Shown here piece by piece: positions 44,501 to 56,500 of a stretch of 64,000 nt of DNA (positions within the stretch are counted from its first letter, which is position 1; each line of letters begins with the position of its first letter). Under the pieces are notes generated by a model, which searched no databases, was not told the DNA's origin, and was given only the letters and a program-made list of their open reading frames with translations. Made by a program: the position numbers and the translations under genes. This DNA is from Sipunculus nudus (Eukaryota; Annelida; Sipuncula; Golfingiida; Sipunculidae): assembly GCA_026874595.1 (NCBI GenBank), contig CM049309.1:52554079-52618078 (forward strand), in the 5' to 3' direction.

Positions 44501-47500
44501 ATTTCCCATTGAACATACCATTACAGAACTGCACATATTTACACATACTTCCTGTCTTATTCTGATCAGCTATTTACATTCTCCAGTTTCAGGAATCATT
44601 GATCAATGCAAGTGATTGACTAGCTTTGTAACAAAATATGTTTCATATATTTAATCATTACTGGAACAAATTACATCTGCGGGAAAAAGTGCTAGTGAAA
44701 AACAAGATTTTATACCAATCATTCTGATTTTTTTTTATAACTGTGGTGAAACAACAAAGATAATAATTGGAGATGCATATTAAATACTCAGTGTCGTTTA
44801 GGACTTTTTTTTACATTTCATTCAAGTTTCACATGTTCATCTATTGAATAGAACTAGATGTGTCGAAACGACACAAATGCCCCCGCCTGGGGCAAATTAG
44901 AAACATTTGTTAAATTTTGTAAAATTTTTTTAAGTTCGGGAGGTGTCGTATGGTCAAAAGTAGGTCAACAAGGGCAAAATGCAAACTTGATCTGTAACGG
45001 GTCATTATCAAGCGACACACCAAAAATCAGGCCAGTATCTGCAGGCATTGTGAAAAAAAGTCCATACATGTGCATTTTTCATAAAAATTTCTGTCTTTCA
45101 TGAAATTTTCTATGTTCAGGATCTCTGTCATATGGTCAAAAATAGGTCAACTGGGATGAAACGCGAACTCGATCTGTAACTAGTCATTATCTGCCCACAC
45201 ACCAAAAATCAGGCCAATATCTGCAGGCATTGCGAAAAAAAGTCTGTACACATGTATTTGTGATGAAAATTTCTATTTTTCATGAAATTTTCTAAGTTTA
45301 GGAGCCGTAAAACGGTCAAAAGTAGATCAACCGGGACAAAACGCAAACTCAATCTGTAACTGGTCATTATCTGCCCACACACAAAAAATCAGGCCAATAT
45401 CTGCAGGCATTGCGAAAAAAAGTCCGTATATGTGTATTTGTCATGAACATTTATATTTGTCATGAAATTTTCTATGTTCAAGAGCCGTAAAACAGTCAAA
45501 AGTAGGTCAATCGGGACGAAACGCTAACTCGATCTGTAACTGGTCATTATCTAACCACACACCAAAAATCAGGCCAATATCTGCAGGCATTGCGAAAAAA
45601 AATCCGTACATGTGTATTTGTCATGAACATTTATATTTGTCATGAAATTTTCTATGTTCAAGAGCCGTAAAACAGTCAAAAGTAGGTCAATCGGGACGAA
45701 ACGCTAACTCGATCTGTAACTAGTTGTTGTCTGCCTACACACCAAAAATCAGGCCAATATCTGCAGGCATTGCGAAAAAAAGTCCGTACATGTGTGTTTG
45801 TCATTAAAATAATTTCTATTTTTCATGAAATTTTCTATGTTCAAGAGCCGTAAAACGGTCAAAAGTAGGTCAATCAGGACAAACACGAACTTGATCTGTA
45901 ACTGGTCATTATCTGCCTACACACCAAAAATCAGGCCAATATCTGCAGGCATTGCGAAAAAAAGTCCGTACATGTGTGTTTGTCATGAAAATTTTATATT
46001 TTTCATGAAATTTTCTAAGTTTAGGAGCCGTAAAACGGTCAAAAGTAGGTCAATCGGGACGAAACGTGAACTCGATCTGTAACTGGTCATTATCTGCCTA
46101 CACACCAAAAATCAGGCCAATATCTAAAGGCATTGTGTAAAAAAGTCCGTACAACTGTTTGATTTCAGAATGACGGAAGGACGGAAGGACGGAGGGATGG
46201 ACATGGGTAAAACTATATGCCCCAACCACTTTGTGGCGGGGGCATAAAAAAATAATAATCTCCAAAAAGTGTGAGATAGTTATCAGTTCTTGGCTGTTTC
46301 AATGGTCTTTACATCAGTAAGTCATTTGCTTTCATGACTGAAACCTGCTGTTGACAATTATAAAAATTATAAAATATTTATTATGGTCAGAAGATATTTA
46401 ACTTAGAATTTAAGGTTTTGTGTATTATCAAATATAACATATATATTAATGGTTTTTTTTCTGTTTTAAAAGATATGTTTAATTTTACTTTTAAGGCCTG
46501 ATACTGGGACACTACAAGAACAACACAACAAGGGTACAATAAATATACAAAGTTTACAGATTCCAGAAATATTATATAGATTGGTTATGCATAAGCAATA
46601 ACAGTCCATAAGATGCCCTTAGGTATTAGTCCAGTACAAGTATAACATCATATATCAGTTGTACCACAAATATAAATCTGTGGTATATGGCTAATACATT
46701 CTGACTTGTACAAGTGCCTGCTAGGTCTCCCCTGGCAACTGTGTACACGTGCTGTCTAAATTGAATACCTGTGTATATTCAATGCAAACAGTGGCACCAC
46801 CTGACCGGATCTGAGTACTTAGGTTGGCAGTGAGCCTTCCTGAATAACATTCAGTAAGAATTATAGCAATCTTACCAAACTACTAAGATTTATCATTTTA
46901 ACTTATACTTCTGATTGCTGTTTTTGTAACAACATAAAAATGAACTGATAAAAACAAACCAAAATACCACTAGTCAATGTTGTAAATAAGCTTAAAATCA
47001 ACAGGATTTTCTAAAAAAATTTTTTTTTTTTTGATTTAGGTATTACAAATTTCAGAGAAGTAGTTACAGGTGCTATTGCTAAATAAAAAAATTAAGTGGA
47101 AAACATGAATTTATAATCCTAGACAGGATTAAGTTAATCAGAAATATTATATATAGGTGAATGAGATTGAAATTAGATTTCACTCATATGTAATAATGTT
47201 TTATGTGTAATATATCTTAAGTAATGATTCAAGATTATTACAATAAAAGTATTGAATATATCCCTATAAATTTCCTTTCTCATGAAAATAGAGGAATGGC
47301 TGGCAGACATGCACATTCATGAAGACACTACTTGTATTTAGGTTGAACTTACCGTATAAATCCAGCTGACACTGTATCGTTTATAATCTGGTTTACTGCA
47401 CTTTGTAAATGATCCCGCCATAATTCTGCTGGAACTAGGTATACATGTAAGTCCACAAGCTACAAAAAAGAGGCATAAATGTAAGCCCAAATGTTGCCAT

Positions 47501-50500
47501 ATATAAAGCACACATGGAAGTTCACAAGTTAACACACCAAAAAAAAAAAAACAAAAAAAAAAAACAATGTATACATTGGATCCACAAGCTACAACAGAAA
47601 AAGTATAAATATATGTCCACTGGTTACTGACTTCAAGTCCACAAGTTACATAGGACACAGATGTACGTCATTGCTTAAGCAACAACAAACATAGCCTGGA
47701 AAAGTTATCTAGTTAAGAAGAAAAAACACATAAAATTCCTCAAGCTTCTAGAGAAAGAGGTACAGAAGAAAGTCCTCAAGCAACAGGGAAGGAGGTACAG
47801 AAGAAATTCCCCAAGCAACCAGGAAAAATACAGGAGAAAGTCCTCAGGCAACCAGGGAAAGAGGTACAGGAGAAAGTCCTCAGGCAACCAGGGAAAGAGG
47901 TACAGAAGAAATTCCTCAAGCAACCAGGGAAAGAGGTACAGAAGAAAGTCCTCAAGCACCAGGAAAAGAGGTACAGAAGAAATTCTTCAAGCAACCAGGG
48001 AAAGAGGTATAGAAGATATTCCTCAAGCAACCAGGGAAAGAGGTACAGAAAAATGTCCTCAAGCACCCAGGGAAAGAGGTACAGAAGAAAGTCCTCAAGC
48101 ACCCAGGGAAAGAAGTACAGAAGAAATTTCTCAAGCAACCTGGGAAAAGGTACAGAAGGAAGTCCTCAAGCAACCAGGGAAAGAGGTACAGAAGAAAGTC
48201 TTTAAGTTACCAGAGAAAGAGGTACAGAAGAAAGTCCTCAAGCAACCAGGAAGAAGTACAGAAGAAATTCTCAAGCAACCAGGGAAAGAGATACAGAAGA
48301 AAGTCCTCAGGCAACCAGGGAAAGAGGTACAGAAGAAATTCCTCAAGCAACCAGGGAAAGAGATACAGAAGAAAGTCCTCAGGCAACCAGGGAAAGAGGT
48401 ACAGAAGAAATTCCTCAAGCAACCAGGGAAAGAGGTACAGAAGAAAGTCCTCAAGCACCAGGAAAAGAGGTACAGAAGAAATTCTTCAAGCAACCAGGGA
48501 AAGAGGTATAGAAGATATTCTTCAAGCAACCAGGGAAAGAGGTACAGAAAAATGTCCTCAAGCACCCAGGGAAAGAGGTACAGAAGAAAGTCCTCAAGCA
48601 CCCAGGGAAAGAAGTACAGAAGAAATTTCTCAAGCAACCTGGGAAAAGGTACAGAAGGAAGTCCTCAAGCAACCAGGGAAAGAGGTACAGAAGAAAGTCC
48701 TTAAGTTACCAGAGAAAGAGGTACAGAAGAAAGTCCTCAAGCAACCAGGGAAAGAAGTACAGAAGAAATTCTCAAGCAACCAGGGAAAGAGATACAGAAG
48801 AAAGTCCTCAGGCAACCAGGGAAAGAGGTACAGAAGAAATTGCTCAAGCAACCAGGGAAAGAGATACAGAAGAAAGTCCTCAGGCAACCAGGGAAAGAGG
48901 TACAGAAGAAAGTCCTCAAGCAACCAGGGAAAGAGGTACAGAAGAAAGTCCTCAGGCAACCAGGGAAAGAGGTACAGAAGAAAGTCCTCAAGCAACCAGA
49001 GAAAGAGGTACAGAAGAAATTCCTCAGGCAACCAGGGAAAGAGGTACAGAAGAAAGTCCTCAAGCAACCAGGGAAAGAGGTACAGAAGAAATTCCCCAAG
49101 CAACCAGGGAAAGAGATACAGAAGAAAGTCCTCAGGCAACCAGGGAAAGAGGTACAGAAGAAAGTCCTCAAGCAACAAGGGAAAGAGGTACAGAAGAAAT
49201 TCCTCAAGCAACCAGGGAAAGAGATACAGAAGAAAGTCCTCAAGCACCAGGAAAAGAGGTACAGAAGAAATTCCTCAAGCAACCAGGGAAAGAGGTACAG
49301 AAGATATTCCTCAAGCAACCAGGGAAAGAGGTACAGAAAAATGTCCTCAAGCACCCAGGGAAAGAGGTACAGAAGAAAGTCCTCAAGCAACCAGGGAAAG
49401 AAGTACAGAAGAAATTTCTCAAGTAACCTGGGAAAAGGTACAGAAGGAAGTCCTCAAGCAACCAGGGAAAGAGGTACAGAAGAAAGTCCTTAAGTTACCA
49501 GAGAAAGAGGTACAGAAGGAAGTCCTCAAGTTACCAGAGAAAGAGGTACAGAAGAAAGTCCTCAAGTTACCAGAGAAAGAGGTACAGAAGAAAGTCTTCA
49601 AGCAACCAGGGAAAGAGGTACAGAAGAAAGTCCTAAAGTTACCAGAGAAAGAGGTACAGAAGAAAGTCTTCAAGCAACCAAGGAAAGAGGTACAGAAGAA
49701 AGTCCTTAAGTTACCAGAGAAAGAGGTACAGAAGACAGTTCTCAAGCTACCAGAAAAGGGGTTCAGAAAAAAGTCCTCAAGCAACCAGTGAAAGAGGAAC
49801 AAAAGAAAGTCCTCAAGCTACCATGGAAAGAGGTACAGAAGAAAGTCCTCAAGCTACCATGGAAAGAGGTACAGAAGAAAGTCCACAAGCTAACATGGAA
49901 AGAGGTTCAAAAAAGTACTCAAGCAATCAGGGAAAGAGGTACCGAAAAAAGTCCTAAAGTAACCAAGGCAAGAGGTACAGAAGAAAGTCCTCAAGCAACC
50001 AGGGAAAGAGGTTCAGAAGAAAGTCTTCAAACAACCAGAGAAAGAGGTACAGAAAAAAGTCCTGGAGCTACCAGAGAAAGAGGTTAAGTATATTGTCCTC
50101 AAGTTACAAAAGAAAGAGGTACAGCAGAAAGATCTCAAGTGAAGAAAATCCTCAAACTACCAGAGAAAGAGGTACAGAAGAAAGTCCTCAAGCTACCAGA
50201 GAAAAAGGTACAGAAGAAAGTTCTTGAGCTACCAGAAAAAACAGTTACTGAAGGAAAGTCTTCAAGCTACCAGAGAACGAGTTACAGAAGTAAGTCCGCA
50301 AACTACCAGAGAATGAGGTACAAAAGAAAGCCCTTGAATTCCAGAGAAAGAGGCAGAGGAAAGTTCTCAATTAATTATTAAGTCAATTAATATATATTAA
50401 GTATCTAATGGGACATTGAAATCAATAAGTTAGAGAAGAGAATATAAATGTTTAAATAATTCAAATTTCAACACAAAAAAGTATACATGTATATGCCCAG

Positions 50501-53500
50501 TTACAAAATTAATTGGTGCACACAAGTTCCACAGTTAACCAGATGAATAGGTACACATAAGATAAAACAGTTATCAAAATAAAAATGTAAATATCAAAGG
50601 CAAGAAGCAAAAAGAGCACAGACAAATCCACAAGCTGCAACAGATAAAGATACAAATTTAAATCTACCAGCAAACAGAAAATACAAATTAAAATCTACCA
50701 GCAAATAGAAAAGTAACACATATTAAACTTCCAGGTTATATGAGAAAAAAAGAAACACAAATACATTTACACCACAAAGAATAAAATGGTGCACTCAATA
50801 TACAAGATGAGAAGAAAAATATTTTAGTCTAGGAAGGGTTCATAAACCTATTATTTAAACAAAAAATAAAAAAAAAATGCAAATCCAAGATGAACAAGGG
50901 GAAAATACACAGATCTGGATTGGTTTCTCGGCAAGGATTAACTTCCAGACTATTGTTTTCTGGTATATACATTCTTGTTGTACATACATTGGACAACCAC
51001 AAGACTATATGTGTGTATATAACATGGCTATAATACATGAAAAACAACAAAAACATACTGTTTTACATGACATTTATCTTGACACAACTGTGGAGAAGAA
51101 CCCAGAACTCATAAAAAAGCCTGTAACATGTTATTATTCAACTTGTGAGCTTTAATAGATCCATTTGATAAGACCAAATGCCTCAGTAAGGACCACAGGT
51201 GCACTGTTAAGTAATAGTAATGGTGTCAAGAGTCACAGAGTACAGACTAGCCCAATGTAACATAAAAACCAACCTGTCTTGATACGCAGGTAAATGGTAT
51301 CAAATAGTAGCTCAGAAACAATTAAGCCTTTTTCAATGAAGCTATCAAACTAAGTTGGATTAGCAAATGGGGGGTCAGGCACTGGATACCTTACATGTCT
51401 GGTAACCATGAGGATTAAAAAACAGTTTGCACGCTATTAGCTTTGGCCTATGTGTTAAAGCACATGTATGCATTTTGGAAAGATCTGTACTATTGAAAGT
51501 AATTTGTTTCATTGATTAATTGTAAAGTTAAACCTCTATAACAATGTCAGTATTGATCAACTTGTAAAGAATATAATCAGAAACATAACAGGACATTATA
51601 ATAACAATTTTAGAGTTATTAACAAACTTCCTTGATTTCAGTTTCAGAGGAAAAGAAACCAGTAATTTTGATGAAAGATGCCTTCTCTCTATCCCTGTCA
51701 CACATTTATTTCTGTCATTTTATTTTAGTTAAGATTTTCAAGGATTCTGTTATGGCACTGGTGATTGTTACCTTATTCTAATGAGTAGTAGCATAAAAAA
51801 GTGCACTTTGCATTGCCATTGGCAGACCCAGTTTGGAAATGAGTTTATGTGCACAGTAAACTTACTGAATATGAAAACCACAGTGGAACATAAAAACAAA
51901 CTTTATTTTACATGGACTGTACAACTGGTTATAAAAAACTTATAAGAGGCTCTCTGCATGGCTCGGATGTTGGCGCTTGGTAGGTAGTAAAGGTGGAGGA
52001 AACCGGAGGATCTGGAGAAAACCAACAACCTTAGATGGGCCATTACTACCCACTCTCATAGCCACGCCAGGAATGGAACCTGGGTGGAGGGGGCAAGCGT
52101 TTTACCACTCAGCTGTCCAGGCCATCATACAAAGAACATAACAGTTAATATGGCAATAAAACTACATCTGAACTCTATACAGAAGTAGTTAATACAAGCT
52201 ATTCTACAGTGTAAGTCAGGGACAAAAAAATTAATTTTTTTTAAATTAAATTTCTCTAGATTCTAAATGTTTCAGCACACTGTAACACCTTCATTTATAT
52301 AACATAAACATGCTGTTGCTCCCTGGTAACACAACAAGTATGTGTGTAGTCATGGCTATAAACAAAAATACTACCATTCTGCCATAGCTTATTGGTTTTG
52401 TTTATAAGTATCTGCATACTGCTGTTTTAAACATAAGCCCCGAATGCTCAGTATTTAGTGAAGGAGTTCACATGGGCCTAGGTACTCAGTAACTGAAGTA
52501 CCATGCACTACATTATTAAATGGCAGGCATTCTATTGAGAACATACATACAGTTGCACCCTAACATCCTGTTTGACAGCACTGCTCAAGTGTACTTCATA
52601 TTAAATGGTGTATGACAGTAATAAGAAATAGCAACACTTGTATATATGTGTATATATGTACAGCCCAAGGCAGTGAAAGGATTGGTTCCTATGTGGCATA
52701 TATTTGGGATCACATAACAAATATGATCCATACATTGAAAGAATTGATACCAAGAACTATGCCCTTGCCTTCTTTAATGGTAAGCTACCAGCTGTGAAAT
52801 ATCCCGTTTATCTCAAACAGCAATGCAACAAAAGCTGGGTTAAAGACATTTACATTTGTAATACAACCTTTGACATTCCAATCAAGGATATGATTTTGAT
52901 ACACACAATTAGCATAAGGGAGTATGATCATGCGTGATAAGAATTCATCAATATTATCAGACTTGATGGATATGAACTTAATGGTCTCTCAATGATTCAG
53001 GAGTTTATCCCACTGGAGTCCAATTACCAATGTCACCAAGTATGATGAACAGAAATTATTCAAGCCTTTGGATGTATGACTGAAATGGCAACTGAGTTAC
53101 AAACAGCCTTACTTGGTACTTTCAACCATAATAAATTATCATTTACATCAATACCTAAGTTGCTTATGTGCCACCAAGTGGTCATTCAGTGAAACTATAG
53201 ACTAATGCCTGCCACCTCATTCAAGCATGAGTTTTATATATCAAGGAAAAAACATAAAAAAGGACTTTTTCAAAAGGGGGGGGGGACATATTTAGTGGCT
53301 AAGACCCTGGACTTAAGCTGAAGTTCCCCAAGCTCAAATTCTGTCAAAACCTCTTAGGGAATGACTGAGATTTTCCCAAATTTCTTCAATACATGTAATG
53401 ACTGACTAATCCTGGCATCATTTGACATTTCACTTAGTCTTCCAAGTCTATGGACCTGTTCATTCTTATAGCTTTCTTGAGCTTTATGGGGAACATACTT

Positions 53501-56500
53501 CTTAACAAATGCCATCGCAGACAAAATAGGGCATATCCATTCTACATTTTGCAGGACGCATTTTGTCGCCTATGTCTGACCAGAACCCATTCACATCTGG
53601 GTGAACAGGCCCCCCCCCCCCCCCCTTGTGGTAAAGACTTTGGCCAGAAATCTTACTCTGAGCGAAGGCGTTAGACAGCTGGAATGGAATGTGAACCCAC
53701 AACCTTGCTGTGACAAGTCTAGCGCTCTAAGTTTTATGCCACCAAACTCAACAATAAATATAGAGTTTAGGTATCTTTAGCCTCAATTAACAGACAGTGC
53801 CATCTTCTAGCCGATTGGTAACTGACATATCACTTTAAACAAATATAAAGTACAAGCAGATTTAAATAGAATGGTTGATTCTGTTGCCTTGTAGTATAGT
53901 ACATGCTATCTCACTAGATGGCACTGCTGAACAAGTGGGATATTACTGTAAGTATTAATCACTGTTACTTAAAGTAACAAATAGTTTTCTTGACATGTTT
54001 AATGCTGAGAACAATGTGTTTGAACATTAGATAAATGATGGTTTAGTGCTGAAAGCATTAAAAACACTAGTAGTCAGAGATTTATTAGATGGTGTGTAAC
54101 TAATCTTGTCTTGACAACCAGCAACACAAAACTTTTTTAAAGTACACAAAGCAGTAGTGTGTGATTCACAGTGCCAGTGATAAAAAGATAATGAACGTTC
54201 TAGTGAAGAGACGGGGAGTAATTGTGCAGCACATGCAACATTGTAATCCCTGAACATCAACAGGAGACCCGAGGGAAATAAAAAGATCATCAAATTGTAC
54301 CTAAGAGCCTCATACTGCTCATCACTTAATAGTATGGGAGTCGGCTAGTACCCCCAGGGGTCATGAAACAAGTGCCAAGGACCTTAAAACAGTGATTAAT
54401 AAAAATCCCTCAAGACACTCTCAAAGCAAACTTTGATTTGGAATTCACTATGACAGCAATGTTTTGAGGCAAAATAAATTCAGATGCAAAGAAACTTAAC
54501 AGTTTCAGTGTGATCACCTTAACAGTATTTTGTATGTTAAATCTTTTATAATTAGTTGATTACAGTGGTTTCTATAATGAGAATGATGTTAAAGTCTTCA
54601 ATGGGCACCCTATAGTGTCTGTAACAGAAAGGGGACCTCAGGCAACTGATAACTGTGGCCAGTAAACAGTGGTTCTGCTTTATACCATGGACATTTTCAG
54701 TTTTTCATGTATTTTTATCTATATAAATTCTTTGTTATTTCTGATATATTTACGATACTGTGAAATAGAGAAGTGCTAAGATTTTGAACTATGGATTTAT
54801 TAGCCTTACATTTATTATTTTAATGGGCATTTTTTTACTGTATTCACATTAATATTCTTAACTTATTTTCCAATGTTGTTTATAAAATTCTAATTTTAGA
54901 ATAATTACGTGACTACAATGTAACTGTAAATTTACAGGTGTACCTGTAAATGTCCATTGGTTTCACTTTAGTCACAAAAGTTTCACTTTCACATCAATAA
55001 AAAAGACTAATTATCAATGAGACAGCAAGGAGTCTTTTTATTTATAGCAACAGGGTCAATACTTGATAGCATGAGAGATACAGGGAGCAAGGTCTCCCAC
55101 GGTTACTAAACCACCTGACAAGCGCCAGTTATCTTTTCTATATCGAGATAATCTGAGGATTAAAGGGGATCAAATATTATAACAAGCCAGACACATGGTT
55201 AATCCCTTATGACGAGAAAAAAAGCTATTATAACAAGCAGTTGTATCGTAGCTCTGTAAAGAAGTCCACATTCCCATATTAGAGCATGGGCTTTGATTCA
55301 CAATGTGCCTGCCTAAGATATTAAGAGGCTGCTCAGTCATTCAAGGATAAAAAACTTTCTGGAAATGATGATGCCGGGTAACCATCAATAATACAAATAA
55401 AGAGAGTTCACTACTGGCTCTTTCTTACATCATCAACATAAACACTGAGCATGCCATGCATTTGTGTAACCTAGCAACAAGATAACTGCTTTCACAGATG
55501 ATACACAAAGCCTGCCACAGTGGATTATCTAAAATTTTCCTTCATGAACTAGTGGTAGATTATATTTAATTGATAATATATTGGATGCCTTAAACCTGAT
55601 CCAGTGGTTCATGCAATTACAGTCTGAAACTGATTTAAGATCACTTGTTCAAAATGTCAGAGAAGGTTTTTCAGGAAGGTTTTTCATGAAACACAGCTTG
55701 AGCATGGTAGTATCAATTGTGTAGGGTGAAGACAAGTGTTTTTTTTTTCAGTAGAACTGACCCTGTTTTTCAGTTGACTGTTCATAAAAAAATGCCATTT
55801 TCTCACATAATAAACTATATAGTTCAAATTGTCTGCAAGGTATGGTACTGGTTTCCTAAATGATTGTCAAAATTCCATATGTGATGCAATTATTACCTCC
55901 ACCAAGTGGGGGTTATGTTTTTGCTGATGTTGGGTTGTCTCTCTGTTAGCACCAGTTTTTATCAGATTTTGATGACATTTTCAGGATAGCTTAGCAATGA
56001 TACAAGAAACAATTGATTAAATTGTGGTGGTTATCCAGATCACAATCTGGATCCAGGAATTTACATAAGGAGAAATGCTGCATTTCTGACAATGCCATAT
56101 CAGGGTAGTGAGCTACCTTGGTGGAGGACTGTGCTCTCTGAGTGCTTTTCTAGTTGCTAAGTAATTTCTCAATTAACTCTCTCCATAAAAAAATATCTCC
56201 ATGTGAATTTAATGAACCAGTTGGGCATGTTATTGGGAGGTTACAAAACTGTTGATGTCTAACCCTGAAGCCAATGCTGTATCAATTTATCTACATTCCA
56301 CCGCCTGTTACAGGGAAAAGGGCAACATTTCTACAGTCTCAGAAATCTCAGTGATTACAACAACGATGGTTTCTGGACATTTCTGAGCTCTTCAAATAGA
56401 AAATCTAAAATCCAGATGACTAGACAAATACATATATGACATTTTCATATGATAAAGTCAATGTTCATCAAAGAATGTCTGCAACAAGTTCCAGTATCAA

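Larger units (their letters stand above)
43508..47352 (-). other. SPATA1 intron 2
   Basis: Intron of 3845 bp dominated by the 180-bp tandem element at 44850-46252. The remainder is AT-rich with nothing recognised. Confidence 0.7.

Noticed and set aside
47705-50381. Long open frames of 70-217 residues on both strands (KEVQKK-type and FLLYLFPW-type proteins)
   Set aside because: They arise because the repeat period (36 bp) is a multiple of 3. They shift frame at 1-bp losses, lack splice or start context and sit in an intron.
51945-52126. Functional tRNA gene on the minus strand
   Set aside because: A and B boxes are recognisable but no acceptor stem or complete cloverleaf could be formed.
52612-52937. 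Small plus-strand gene or retroelement fragment in intron 1
   Set aside because: Two overlapping frames of 61 and 77 codons, no recognised domain and ordinary AT-rich composition.
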